Source: Providencia huaxiensis (lineage in GTDB: Bacteria; Pseudomonadota; Gammaproteobacteria; Enterobacterales; Enterobacteriaceae). From it: DNA of 64,000 nucleotides. The stretch's first letter is position 1. Each line of letters opens with the position of its first letter. The DNA lies in NCBI RefSeq assembly GCF_002843235.3, contig NZ_CP031123.2:3162001-3226000 (forward strand), in the 5' to 3' direction. Shown in pieces: positions 36,436 to 45,511 of the stretch. The position numbers and the translations under genes were made by a program. The notes beneath the pieces were generated by a model. The model was not told the DNA's origin, ran no database searches, and saw only the letters and a program-made list of their open reading frames with translations.

Positions 36436-37548
36436 ATGAAAATAAAAGAAATTAGTACTTTTATCATGCACGTACCTGTCACTAATGACCTAATTGGTGA
36501 CTCAACTCACAGCATTACCCATTGGGGGATGCCGGGTGTCATGATCAAAACAGAATGTGGGTTAGTCGGTTATGGCCATACAGGGACACATGCCGACATC
36601 ACCACTGACCGTTTAATCACCACTATTATGGAAGATGTTTTCGGCCCAATGTTACTCGGCGAAGACCCAACAGAAGTGCGCTATTTACATCGAAAACTCA
36701 CTCGCAGCTCAACCAATATCTGGGTAGGTCGTGGTGGTTTGATGCAAATGGCGATTTCTGCCATCGATATCGCCCTTTGGGACCTTAAAGCTAAAGCCGC
36801 AGAGCAGCCACTATGGCAACTGTTTGGCGGTTCAAAACACAATAAAGTTAACGCCTATAACACTGACTGCGGTTGGTTGGTGCGTAGCCAAGAAGACTTA
36901 GTCGATGATTGTAAAAAAATGATCTTCGAAGAAGGTTTCAAAGCAATAAAAATGAAGATTGGCAAACCCGACCCACGCGAAGATCTTCAGCGTATTGAAG
37001 CAGTTCGCAACGCAATTGGCGACGATATCGACCTAATGGTCGATGCAAACGGTAAATGGGATATCAGTATTGCCAAGCAATATGGCCACCGTTTAAATGA
37101 TTTTAATATTAAGTGGTTTGAAGAACCATTATGGCATGATGATGTCGCCAGCCATAAACAGCTTGCCGCTTATATGGACACACCTATCGCATTAGGTGAA
37201 TTACTTTATCACAATGATTCATTCAAAGAATTTGTCTTGGCGGGTGCCGTTGATTATTTACAGCCTGATGCAACACGCTGTGGCGGTTTAACGGCGGTAT
37301 GGGAAATTGCTGACTTAGGTATGGCCTTTAATTTACCCGTGACACCACACCATGGCGATATGATGCAGGCACAATTGCATCTGGTAATGGCACATCCAGC
37401 TTGTTCTTTACTGGAATTTATTCCATGGACACTGGATTGCTTTGTTGACCCAGTCGAAGTCATTGATGGTGTTTATACCACACCAACCGCGCCTGGGGCA
37501 GGTACAACGTTAAAACCTGAAGCATTAGCTAAATTTAACGTGAAATAA
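36436..37548 (+). CDS. Mandelate-racemase-family sugar-acid dehydratase (enolase superfamily)
   Basis: A 370-residue enzyme with the full mandelate-racemase active site: Lys172-x-Lys174 in IKMKIG, metal ligands Asp203 (DANG), Glu229 and Glu255 (GELLYH), and the Asp278/His305 dyad (QPDATRCGG; TPHHGD). The N-terminal capping domain (1-130) sets specificity. Such enzymes dehydrate aldonic or aldaric acids to 2-keto-3-deoxy acids. The next gene is an ACS-type MFS transporter, and a hexuronate-type operator lies upstream, so a C5-C6 sugar acid is likely. The exact substrate cannot be read from sequence. Confidence 0.85.
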   Translation: MKIKEISTFIMHVPVTNDLIGDSTHSITHWGMPGVMIKTECGLVGYGHTGTHADITTDRLITTIMEDVFGPMLLGEDPTEVRYLHRKLTRSSTNIWVGRGGLMQMAISAIDIALWDLKAKAAEQPLWQLFGGSKHNKVNAYNTDCGWLVRSQEDLVDDCKKMIFEEGFKAIKMKIGKPDPREDLQRIEAVRNAIGDDIDLMVDANGKWDISIAKQYGHRLNDFNIKWFEEPLWHDDVASHKQLAAYMDTPIALGELLYHNDSFKEFVLAGAVDYLQPDATRCGGLTAVWEIADLGMAFNLPVTPHHGDMMQAQLHLVMAHPACSLLEFIPWTLDCFVDPVEVIDGVYTTPTAPGAGTTLKPEALAKFNVK

Positions 37549-37554
37549 TGATCA

Positions 37555-37598
37555 TTCCCTTTTTCAATATTTCATTTCTAACAACATGAAAAAGGGAA
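37555..37598 (+). promoter_or_regulatory. Long hairpin between dehydratase and MFS genes
   Basis: TTCCCTTTTTCA and TGAAAAAGGGAA are perfect 12-bp arms with a 20-base loop, starting 7 bases after the dehydratase stop. There is no T-run after it. It could partly terminate transcription or protect the upstream message. Confidence 0.55.
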
Positions 37599-37797
37599 AT
37601 TAATAACAAGAATTATTCATTTTAAATTACTTATTTACACTCTAAATAATTCATGGTGCAGTCAACAACACCGCAACTTGAAGTATGACGAGTACATTAG
37701 CTCTATACTCTACTCTGCTGGTTATTCAGCGGCGGGCTAAACACATAATAAAAATGAATAGATAACATTACTATCTTACAAAAAACTGGGGTGAACC

Positions 37798-39108
37798 ATG
37801 TCCACCAATACGGATCATTTATCATCGGCTACCAGCAAAGCAATACGAAAAATAATACCTATGGTGGTATTAATGTTCATATTGGCTTATTTAGACCGTT
37901 CAAATATTGGTTTTGCAAAACAAGAGTTTCAATTAACAACTGGATTAAGTGACGCTGCATACGCATTTGGTGCAGGGATCTTTTTTATCGGCTATGCACT
38001 GTTTGAAGTGCCAAGTAATATTCTGTTGTACCGCATTGGTGCTCGGGTATGGCTATCGCGCATTATGGTCACATGGGGGCTAGTCTCTGCCGCCATGATG
38101 TTTGCCCATGATGAAACCACCTTTATTGTGCTGCGTTTCTTACTCGGTGTCAGTGAAGCCGGCTTCTTCCCGGGGGTTATTCTGTATTTAACCTTCTGGT
38201 TCCCACAAAATATCCGTGCGCGGGTGACAGGCTACTTCTTATTTGGTGCACCACTGGCGTTTATCATTGGCGGCCCATTATCCGGCTCATTATTGTCGTT
38301 AGAAGGAACTTCATTTGCCTTCGGTTTATACGGCTGGCAGTTAATGTTTGTCGTAGAAGGCTTATTAGCGTCTATCGTCGGGATTTGGGTATTCTTTTAC
38401 CTTGATGACCGCCCTGAAAAAGCCAAGTGGCTGACAGCTGAGGAAAAAAGTGCACTTTCCGCTAAATTAGCCTTGGAAGAAGATGCCAAAGCAGGCCATA
38501 GCCCGAAAGGCGCCCTGAGTGCGCTATTAGATATGCGCGTTCTCTACCTGTGTCTGATTTGGTTTACCGTTCAAGTATGTGGCTATGGGATTTATTTCTT
38601 CTTACCAACCCAAATCGGTACGTTGTTGGGCAGTAAAGTCGGCATACTTGTAGGCTTTGTTACCGCCATTCCACCACTGTGCGCTGCAATTGCCGTTTAC
38701 TATGTTCCACGTATTTCAGAACGTCTCAAAGAACGTCGTAAAGTGGCCGCTATTACCTTTATGTTAGGGGCTGCGGGCATTGCGGTTTCTGGTTTATTCG
38801 ATAGCATTCCAGTCATTGCGATTATTGCCCTGTGTGTGGCAGCGGCTGGCCACTTAGCTATGCAACCGCTGTATTGGAGCTTCCCATCGGCATACTTAGG
38901 CGGCACCGCAGCTGCATCGGGTATTGCGTTGATTAACTCAGTGGGTAACTTAGGTGGTTTTGTGGCACCAAACTTACGAGTTTGGGCTGAGGCTACCTTT
39001 GAGTCTGCCCGTGCAGGGCTCTATTTTATCGCGTTAGTCGCCTTTATTGGGGGTCTGTTGATTTTGACATTAAAAAGATTAGGTATTGAAAAACGATTTG
39101 AAGATTAA
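37798..39108 (+). CDS. MFS transporter, anion:cation symporter (ACS) family
   Basis: A 436-residue 12-helix permease. LAYLDRSNIGFAKQEF near helix 1, and FLLGVSEAGFFPGVILYLTFWFP around helices 4-5, are signatures of the ACS family that imports sugar acids such as galactonate, glucarate or rhamnonate by proton symport. Directly downstream of an enolase-superfamily dehydratase, it very likely imports that enzyme's substrate. A 250-base gap with a hairpin separates the two. A strong terminator follows. Confidence 0.9.
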   Translation: MSTNTDHLSSATSKAIRKIIPMVVLMFILAYLDRSNIGFAKQEFQLTTGLSDAAYAFGAGIFFIGYALFEVPSNILLYRIGARVWLSRIMVTWGLVSAAMMFAHDETTFIVLRFLLGVSEAGFFPGVILYLTFWFPQNIRARVTGYFLFGAPLAFIIGGPLSGSLLSLEGTSFAFGLYGWQLMFVVEGLLASIVGIWVFFYLDDRPEKAKWLTAEEKSALSAKLALEEDAKAGHSPKGALSALLDMRVLYLCLIWFTVQVCGYGIYFFLPTQIGTLLGSKVGILVGFVTAIPPLCAAIAVYYVPRISERLKERRKVAAITFMLGAAGIAVSGLFDSIPVIAIIALCVAAAGHLAMQPLYWSFPSAYLGGTAAASGIALINSVGNLGGFVAPNLRVWAEATFESARAGLYFIALVAFIGGLLILTLKRLGIEKRFED

Positions 39109-39129
39109 TTAATTATCTTTTAAATCCCT

Positions 39130-39158
39130 CCCGAGCCGCATCAATGGCTCGGGTTTTC
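39130..39158 (+). terminator. Rho-independent terminator after the MFS gene
   Basis: CCCGAGCC and GGCTCGGG form an 8-bp GC-rich stem with an 8-base loop followed by TTTTCT. Confidence 0.92.
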
Positions 39159-39272
39159 TATTACCCTATTTCTTATTTATGAGGTTTACTCGAATATTAC
39201 AGCGGTTCATGATTGAACATAACCCTACCAAATGTCATGATAAAGTTAGCTAATCATGCAGGGAGCATTCAG

Positions 39273-40007
39273 ATGAACATTGCGGTACAAAACAGCCAAT
39301 TAGTTCTAACGCATGAAAATATTCTTGAAATATTAAAAACAAATAGTTGGTTTAGTAACTTACCTGATTATTTGATTTCCATCTTAATGACATGCGCCAC
39401 ATTGCGTTTTTATCCAGATGGTGAAATGGTTCACTACCAAGGTGACCCTGCCCGTGGTCTATATGCGGTGCTCCAAGGTTCAGTAAAAGTAAGTTCAATT
39501 TCCTCAGATGGCCGTGAATGTGTATTTCGCTATCTTTCACCAGGCAATTGGTTTGGCGAAATTGCCATGCTAGATAAATCAGCGCGCACCCATGATGCCA
39601 AAGCGATTAGCCCAACCATTTTACTGACGATATCACCGAAAGACTTAACCATGATCTTGGAAAAACACCCCGTTTTTTACCAATTTCTGAATATTTTGCT
39701 CTGTAAAGTGATCCGTAATGCCTTTACCATTATCAATGACAGTGCCTTATTGTCCGTTTCAGCCCGACTCGCCAAACGCTTATTGAGCTTAGCAGAAGGC
39801 TATGGTGAGCCCCATGAAAAGGGAATTCAATTGAGCCTATACCTGACACAAGATGACTTGGCGACCATCATTAATACCACACGGCAAACTATCAATAAGC
39901 GTTTAGTCGCATGGGAAAAACTAGGCTGGATTGATGCAAAATACGGGAAAATTATTTTAGTTAACCTCCCCGCGCTGAAGCAGATATCTGAAGATGATGA
40001 GGAATAA
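39273..40007 (+). CDS. Crp/Fnr-family transcription regulator
   Basis: About 244 residues. An N-terminal cyclic-nucleotide-binding-type beta-barrel (about 25-140; GDPARGLYAVLQGSVKV and SPGNWFGEIAMLD) precedes a C-terminal winged helix (about 165-235; LTQDDLATIINTTRQTINKR). No FNR-type cysteine cluster is present, and the phosphate-binding loop is altered from CRP, so the effector is unknown. ATG 39273 has AGGGAG 8 bases upstream; a longer frame from 39213 is not supported. It ends exactly where the convergent GntR gene ends. Confidence 0.85.
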   Translation: MNIAVQNSQLVLTHENILEILKTNSWFSNLPDYLISILMTCATLRFYPDGEMVHYQGDPARGLYAVLQGSVKVSSISSDGRECVFRYLSPGNWFGEIAMLDKSARTHDAKAISPTILLTISPKDLTMILEKHPVFYQFLNILLCKVIRNAFTIINDSALLSVSARLAKRLLSLAEGYGEPHEKGIQLSLYLTQDDLATIINTTRQTINKRLVAWEKLGWIDAKYGKIILVNLPALKQISEDDEE

Positions 40008-40769
40008 CTAGCTGTTATCATCCATCGTTGGGCTATCGGCAAAGAAGTAGCGATCCATGGTGAACTCGAAGTCATCACTAGTCGCGTTGAATAACATTTT
40101 TTTGGTATTTTCCAAATGTTGCCACATGGCTTGCCGCGCCCCTTTTGGGTCTCGACGCGCTAGTGCCTGCAAAATTTGGTCGTGCTCATCACACCAGCTC
40201 TCAATCGAACGGTTATCAATGTGCTCATGAAGTTTGAGCCAGTATGGGTTACGTAAGCGTTGGCTCCACATTTGCTCAACAATCACCACCATCGCACTGT
40301 TATGGGTCGACGCGGCAATTTGCATGTGAAAGGCAAGATCCCATGTTGAGTCACGAAAACGATCCTCTTTGCGAGCATGCTTTTGAATATCAACTAGTTT
40401 TAAAATATCTTCTTTAGTGGCTTGGGTCGCGGCAAACTCGGCGATATGGCTTTCAATCAGTTGCCTTGCTTGTAAGAGTTCAAATGGCCCACAACGACTA
40501 AATTCTAATCCGGTTTCTGTATTGACTGAGTTATTAGACCGATTATTGATGACATGTATGCCAGATCCTTTGCGTACATCCACATAGCCTTCCACTTCTA
40601 ACATAATGATGGCTTCGCGGATCACCGTACGGCTCACCTTCATTTCGTCAGCAAGTAACCGTTCCGCAGGTAATTTAGTGCCAACTGGGTATTCGTCATT
40701 TTCGATACGTTCTTTGACCAGAGCCGCAACTTGTTGGTATAGGCGCGGTTCACTCTCTTGTGAGCTCAT
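40008..40769 (-). CDS. GntR-family regulator, UxuR/ExuR-like (FadR subfamily)
   Basis: A 253-residue repressor. The N-terminal winged helix ([20 protein letters not shown], about residues 38-57) is followed by a FadR-type all-helical domain. [21 protein letters not shown] and the HLENTKKML stretch match E. coli UxuR and ExuR closely, so a hexuronate-derived effector is likely. AAGGAG lies 7 bases before the ATG. It diverges from uxaA (41011) and is convergent, with zero gap, with the Crp-type gene. The shared box at 40882 and 36263 is its candidate operator. Confidence 0.88.
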   Translation of the reverse strand: MSSQESEPRLYQQVAALVKERIENDEYPVGTKLPAERLLADEMKVSRTVIREAIIMLEVEGYVDVRKGSGIHVINNRSNNSVNTETGLEFSRCGPFELLQARQLIESHIAEFAATQATKEDILKLVDIQKHARKEDRFRDSTWDLAFHMQIAASTHNSAMVVIVEQMWSQRLRNPYWLKLHEHIDNRSIESWCDEHDQILQALARRDPKGARQAMWQHLENTKKMLFNATSDDFEFTMDRYFFADSPTMDDNS

Positions 40770-40881
40770 TATTTTCTCCTTTCACATAACCACCCGACTC
40801 GTTGGCCACTAATGCCTCACAGTATAACGAAATTTTTCGACGATGGGTGAAATAGAACTTCACTAATAAATAAATCGCAAT

Positions 40882-40915
40882 AAATTGGTATAACATCTTT
40901 TAAAGTTATAAACCA
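40882..40915. promoter_or_regulatory. Operator-like site between the GntR gene and uxaA
   Basis: AAATTGGTATAAC (40882-40894) is the exact complement of the site upstream of the dehydratase. It also forms an imperfect inverted repeat with GTTATAAACCA (40905-40915). Its position between divergent genes fits autoregulation and control of uxaA by the UxuR/ExuR-like protein. Confidence 0.6.
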
Positions 40916-41010
40916 GATCGTATAATGAATGAAATTTAGACAACAAAAGATCATTCATACTTTTTGTGGCTGATCACGCTTAATCCGATTTCCAGTTCAG
41001 GGAACGCAAT

Positions 41011-42504
41011 ATGATAAAAGATATAATTAAAATACATCCCAATGACAATGTCGCCATTACTTTAGTTAACCGGCAAGCAGGGGAAACCATTACTGTTGCA
41101 GAGCAATCAGTGACATTAAAACAAGATGTTGACCGAGGGCATAAAATCGCCCTGAACCCGATTGAAACCGGCAAAAATATTGTTAAATATGGCGCTCCCA
41201 TCGGCCATGCAACGACTACCATAACAGCTGGAGAACATGTTCATACTCATAATACCGCTACCAATTTAAGTGCTTTAAATGAATATGAGTACCACCCTGA
41301 GCACAACACAATTACCGCTACACGGCCGGATCCAGACGTGCAAATCTATCGCCGAACAAACGGTGATGTGGCTATCCGTAATGAAATTTGGGTGATCCCA
41401 ACGGTTGGCTGTGTTAATGCGCTGGCGAGAAAAATGATCGAACGCTTTAATAAACAACATAATGGCGCTTCTGATATTGATGGTGTTTATCTTTATAACC
41501 ATACTTTAGGCTGTTCCCAGCTCGGTGATGACCATTTAACAACCCGTACTATTTTACAAGATATGGTTAAGCACCCTAACGCAGGTGGCGTACTCGTCAT
41601 CGGTTTAGGCTGTGAAAACAATCAAGTCGCCGCTTTTAAAGAAACACTAGGTGACTATGATGATGAACGCGTCAAATTTATGGTTTGCCAACAATTAGAT
41701 GATGAAATTGAAGCCGGTGTCGAGCACCTTAATGCACTTTATCAATTCGTACAGCAGGACAAACGCGAGGCGGGTAAGCTAAGCGAAGTAAAATTTGGTC
41801 TTGAATGTGGTGGCTCTGATGGCCTTTCAGGGATCACAGCTAACCCATTGTTAGGCTGTTTTTCTGATTTTTTAGTCAGCCATAACGGAACGACGGTGTT
41901 AACCGAAGTGCCTGAAATGTTTGGTGCTGAACAAATTCTAATGAACCACTGCCATGATGAGCTGACGTTTGAGAAAACGGTCAATATGATCAATGACTTC
42001 AAACAGTATTTTATTGCTCATGACCAGCCAATTTATGAAAACCCATCTCCAGGCAATAAAGCAGGAGGAATTTCGACACTTGAAGAAAAATCCCTCGGCT
42101 GCACACAAAAGGCGGGTACTAGCCAAGTAATGGATGTTTTAAAATATGGAGAGCGCCTGACAACCCCAGGGTTCAATTTGTTAAGCGCACCGGGTAATGA
42201 TGCCATTGCCACCAGTGCCTTAGGCGCAGCTGGCTGCCACATGGTATTATTTACGACAGGTCGAGGTACGCCCTATGGGGGATTTGTTCCCACCATGAAA
42301 ATTGCGACCAATAATGAGTTAGCTGCCAAAAAACCCCATTGGATTGATTTTAATGCAGGCGCCTTATTAACAGGAAAATCCATGGATCAATTATTAGATG
42401 ACTTCATTCAGCTTGTTGTCAAAACCGTTAATGGTGAACACACTAAAAATGAAATCAATGATTTCCGTGAATTAGCGATTTTTAAAATGGGCGTCACACT
42501 TTAA
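41011..42504 (+). CDS. uxaA: Altronate dehydratase
   Basis: UxaA converts D-altronate to 2-keto-3-deoxygluconate in galacturonate breakdown. It is 497 aa (E. coli 495) and matches E. coli UxaA along its length: an N-terminal SAF-type domain (about 1-95, including GHKIALNPIETGKNIVKYG and GEHVHTHN) and a large catalytic domain with ECGGSDGLSGITANP, NPSPGNKAGGISTLE and GRGTPYGGFVPT. The usual partners uxaB and uxaC are not adjacent. It stands alone beside a UxuR-like regulator and ends at a strong hairpin. Confidence 0.96.
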   Translation: MIKDIIKIHPNDNVAITLVNRQAGETITVAEQSVTLKQDVDRGHKIALNPIETGKNIVKYGAPIGHATTTITAGEHVHTHNTATNLSALNEYEYHPEHNTITATRPDPDVQIYRRTNGDVAIRNEIWVIPTVGCVNALARKMIERFNKQHNGASDIDGVYLYNHTLGCSQLGDDHLTTRTILQDMVKHPNAGGVLVIGLGCENNQVAAFKETLGDYDDERVKFMVCQQLDDEIEAGVEHLNALYQFVQQDKREAGKLSEVKFGLECGGSDGLSGITANPLLGCFSDFLVSHNGTTVLTEVPEMFGAEQILMNHCHDELTFEKTVNMINDFKQYFIAHDQPIYENPSPGNKAGGISTLEEKSLGCTQKAGTSQVMDVLKYGERLTTPGFNLLSAPGNDAIATSALGAAGCHMVLFTTGRGTPYGGFVPTMKIATNNELAAKKPHWIDFNAGALLTGKSMDQLLDDFIQLVVKTVNGEHTKNEINDFRELAIFKMGVTL

Positions 42505-42516
42505 AAACAAACTGTC

Positions 42517-42549
42517 CCCTATTGCTTAGGTAACTATTAAGCAATAGGG
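42517..42549 (+). terminator. Hairpin terminator after uxaA
   Basis: CCCTATTGCTTA and TAAGCAATAGGG form a perfect 12-bp stem with a 9-base loop, 12 bases after the uxaA stop. The following sequence is only weakly T-rich. Confidence 0.75.
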
Positions 42550-42728
42550 ATATAGCTAACTATTTATATTTGTTAGTCTTTTCTTACTAACCTTACTTTC
42601 TCGCCTGAGCCATAACCCCATTTATCGTGACACACCCCCAATAAAGAAAAGTCACCATTTCCCTATTTTTAAGATATGGTAGGATCCGTTTCGTGATGGC
42701 GAATTTTAATTTATTAGCAGGGTAAATA

Positions 42729-43580
42729 ATGATAGACCTAAAACTTAGAGAGGCCAGAGACAGCCTTTCCACCAAAGAAAAACAAGTTGCTGAGTACATT
42801 ATTGCTAATAAGAAAAACATGCAAAGTATTAGCATTCAATCCCTCGCCCAAGAAAATAAGGTCAGTACCACCACTATTTTGCGCCTATGTCATAAATTGG
42901 GCTACCAAGGTTTTAGCGACCTAAAAATTGATTTAATTTCATCGATTAATCACAAGTCTTACGGCACCCTGCTGCAAGAAGATATTGATCTTAATGACTC
43001 AATGGAAACCGTTAATCACAAAGTAGGACTGATTGAGAAATCATCCATAGAAGAAACGTGTGCTCTGGTTAATTTAAATGCCTTTACGCAAGCAAATGAA
43101 TTAATTAGTAAGAGTAAAAAAATTGTCATTTATGGTGCAGGAAGTAGCGGATTAGTTGCAAAAGAATTTGAATATCAACTAATTAAAATAAAAAAAGATG
43201 TCAATTGCCACCTTGATTACAGCATCCAATTCAGTATTGTGAATACGTTAGATCAAAACGATCTTGTCATTGTCATTTCTCATTCCGGTGAAAACCACGA
43301 GTGCATCAAGCTACTTACCCTTGCGCGTGAATTACATGTTCCAACCATTGCTATCACTAAAATGGGACAAAGTTCGGTGTCATCGCTAGCAGAAACTATC
43401 TTGCACACTATTTCCACTGAACATGTTTCAAGGCTCATTCCTATTCGTTCAAAAATTTCACAACTGACTGTAATTAATATGCTGATTACTAATCTATTTA
43501 TTAAACAGTATGATGAAAGAATTCAAAAACAAATTAGCACTCGTGCAGAGCGCTTTTCTCGCTTAAATAGCAATAACTAG
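42729..43580 (+). CDS. MurR/RpiR-family regulator with SIS domain
   Basis: A 283-residue regulator. The N-terminal helix-turn-helix (about 1-75; VSTTTILRLCHKLGYQGFSDLK) is followed by a sugar-phosphate-binding SIS domain (about 105-240; IVIYGAGSSGLVAKEFE and LVIVISHSGENHE). Such proteins sense a phosphorylated sugar. It lies directly upstream of a mannose-family PTS operon in the same direction, so it probably controls that operon in response to the PTS product. Confidence 0.9.
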   Translation: MIDLKLREARDSLSTKEKQVAEYIIANKKNMQSISIQSLAQENKVSTTTILRLCHKLGYQGFSDLKIDLISSINHKSYGTLLQEDIDLNDSMETVNHKVGLIEKSSIEETCALVNLNAFTQANELISKSKKIVIYGAGSSGLVAKEFEYQLIKIKKDVNCHLDYSIQFSIVNTLDQNDLVIVISHSGENHECIKLLTLARELHVPTIAITKMGQSSVSSLAETILHTISTEHVSRLIPIRSKISQLTVINMLITNLFIKQYDERIQKQISTRAERFSRLNSNN

Positions 43581-43758
43581 TCCTTTTTTCTTCTTAGTAT
43601 CTTCTACGTGGCTCTAAGTAGCCACTTCGATCTTGCTCACAAAAATGATCCTTTCTAATAGGCGCCCCTTTTCATTCCTCTTTTTTGTGATATTGTTACT
43701 TTAAAATAAATATATAAAAGTAATTTTATTACTAAAAGAAGAAAGATAAGGGGAAAAA

Positions 43759-44190
43759 ATGAGCTCTCAGATACCTATCATTCTGGCCAGCCATGGGCCT
43801 TTTGCACAAGGGTTATTGGAATGTGCAGAAATGCTAATTGGCGATCAAGAAGATATCAGCGTGATTTCGATTCAAAGAGAAAGCAATATTAATGAGGTAA
43901 AAAAGCATTTATTTGAAACATATCAAAATGTTAATAAAGGTGATGGCGTTTTAATTTTAGTGGATTTATTAGGTGGATCTCCTTGCAACCTAGCCAGCGA
44001 GCTCGTTATTACCCAAAATGATGTTGTGCTGTACTGCGGGATCAATGTGCCTACTTTTCTCGAAATACTCAGTAACCGAGACCTCCCTTTACATGAACTT
44101 CATCAAATCATTAATGATGTATTCCCTGGCAGTTGCATCAATGTCGGTGAACAACTTAAACCATTAACACAAAACGATAGCGAACTTTAG
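43759..44190 (+). CDS. PTS mannose/fructose/sorbose family component IIA
   Basis: A 143-residue cytoplasmic EIIA domain. The phosphorylated histidine is His12 in ILASHGPFA, and LVDLLGGSPCN is the second family motif. It takes phosphate from HPr and passes it to the IIB protein encoded next. A GGGGA stands before the ATG. The four PTS subunits are separate genes in the order IIA, IIB, IIC, IID. Confidence 0.93.
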   Translation: MSSQIPIILASHGPFAQGLLECAEMLIGDQEDISVISIQRESNINEVKKHLFETYQNVNKGDGVLILVDLLGGSPCNLASELVITQNDVVLYCGINVPTFLEILSNRDLPLHELHQIINDVFPGSCINVGEQLKPLTQNDSEL

Positions 44191-44199
44191 GAGAACCCC

Positions 44200-44673
44200 A
44201 TGCCAATTAATGTTGCTCGGATTGATGACAGACTTATTCACGGCCAAGTTATTACCACTTGGGTTAAAAACTTTGATATTGAGCAGGTGATTATCGTTAA
44301 TGACAAAGTTGCCAATGACACCGTTCAACAATCAGTTCTGACTATGGCGGCTCCACCAGATCTCAAAGTCGTCGTTTTTGGTGTCGATAAATTCATTGAG
44401 GTCTTAAAAAAAGCAGAAATTAAACGTCGCACCATGTTGCTGTTTACTAACAGCATTGATGTAAACAAACTCGTCGAAAGTGGCTTAAAACTGGAAAAAT
44501 TGAATGTTGGTGGAATGCGTATGCAAGAAGGCCGTCGTAATTTATCCCGTGCAGTTGCCGTCACACCAGAAGAAGAACACGCCTTTAGGTCACTGATCAA
44601 CAATAACGTTGCCGTTGAAATTCAAATGGTTCCTAAAGACCCCATTGTTGAATTGAAAACATTACTCAATTAA
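44200..44673 (+). CDS. PTS mannose/fructose/sorbose family component IIB
   Basis: A 157-residue EIIB. The phospho-accepting His14 is in RIDDRLIHGQV, the invariant start of this family, and GGMRMQEGRRNLSRAV is typical. It passes phosphate to the incoming sugar bound by IIC/IID. AGGAG lies before the ATG, 10 bases after IIA. Confidence 0.94.
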   Translation: MPINVARIDDRLIHGQVITTWVKNFDIEQVIIVNDKVANDTVQQSVLTMAAPPDLKVVVFGVDKFIEVLKKAEIKRRTMLLFTNSIDVNKLVESGLKLEKLNVGGMRMQEGRRNLSRAVAVTPEEEHAFRSLINNNVAVEIQMVPKDPIVELKTLLN

Positions 44674-44719
44674 TTCATTTAGTCATGCTTATTTTCACTT
44701 AATAAGTGAGGAGCCTATT

Positions 44720-45511
44720 ATGTTGGTAGAGGCCATTTTAATTGCGATTTGGGCCGGTATTTGCTCATTGGATGATGTCGGTCCGCAAATGCTAAGACGC
44801 CCACTGCTCACCGGTACTGTGGCCGGTATTATCATGGGTGATATGGTTCAAGGACTCGCCATTAGCGCCACCTTAGAATTGATGTGGATGGGGATTGGTA
44901 ACGTTGGGGCTTATTCCGCACCCGATATCATCGCCGGTTCTATCATTGGAGTTGCACTCGGTATTGCTTCCAATGGTGGAATTGCAGCAGGTATCGCCCT
45001 TGCCGTACCTGTCTCTATTTTATGTCAGCAATTACTGATTATCTGGCGCTCTTTTGCCAGTTTCTTAAATGTTTGGGCAAGTAAATCCATTCTTGATGGA
45101 AACTACAGCGGCCTAACCAAAGTCCATTATTTCTCGACACCACTGTGGTTTTTTATTCGCGCCATTCCCTGCTTTATTGCCGTTTATTTTGGTAGTGACT
45201 TAGTCAATAGCATATTAAATGCTGTGCCTGAAAGTATTTTAACAGGTATGGGGGTTGCATCTAAGCTGATCCCTGCGGTCGGTATCTGTATTCTGTTATT
45301 AATGCTGCTGAAAGGCAGAATGTGGTTTTTCTTTCTGCTCGGCTTCATGCTTACAACCTATTTAAAACTGCCAATTATCCCAATTACATTTATCGCTCTG
45401 GCATTTGCTGTGCTTTATGACATGGCATTCGCCAGCAGTTTGCGCCAAACACCAGATGAAAAAGCTACACCAGCCGCCCATAAAAATGAAGAAGAGGAAT
45501 ATGACTTATGA
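44720..45511 (+). CDS. PTS mannose/fructose/sorbose family component IIC
   Basis: A 263-residue integral membrane subunit. It has the family stretches SLDDVGPQMLRRPLLTG and LAISATLELMWMGIGNVGAY, about eight hydrophobic segments, and an acidic cytoplasmic tail. With IID it forms the sugar channel. GAGGAG lies before the ATG. It overlaps IID by 4 bases (45508-45511). Confidence 0.94.
   Translation: MLVEAILIAIWAGICSLDDVGPQMLRRPLLTGTVAGIIMGDMVQGLAISATLELMWMGIGNVGAYSAPDIIAGSIIGVALGIASNGGIAAGIALAVPVSILCQQLLIIWRSFASFLNVWASKSILDGNYSGLTKVHYFSTPLWFFIRAIPCFIAVYFGSDLVNSILNAVPESILTGMGVASKLIPAVGICILLLMLLKGRMWFFFLLGFMLTTYLKLPIIPITFIALAFAVLYDMAFASSLRQTPDEKATPAAHKNEEEEYDL

Noticed and set aside
43680..43760. 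CRP or sigma-54 site upstream of the PTS operon
   Set aside because: A TGTGA half-site is present but its partner is poor, and there is no convincing -24/-12 element.
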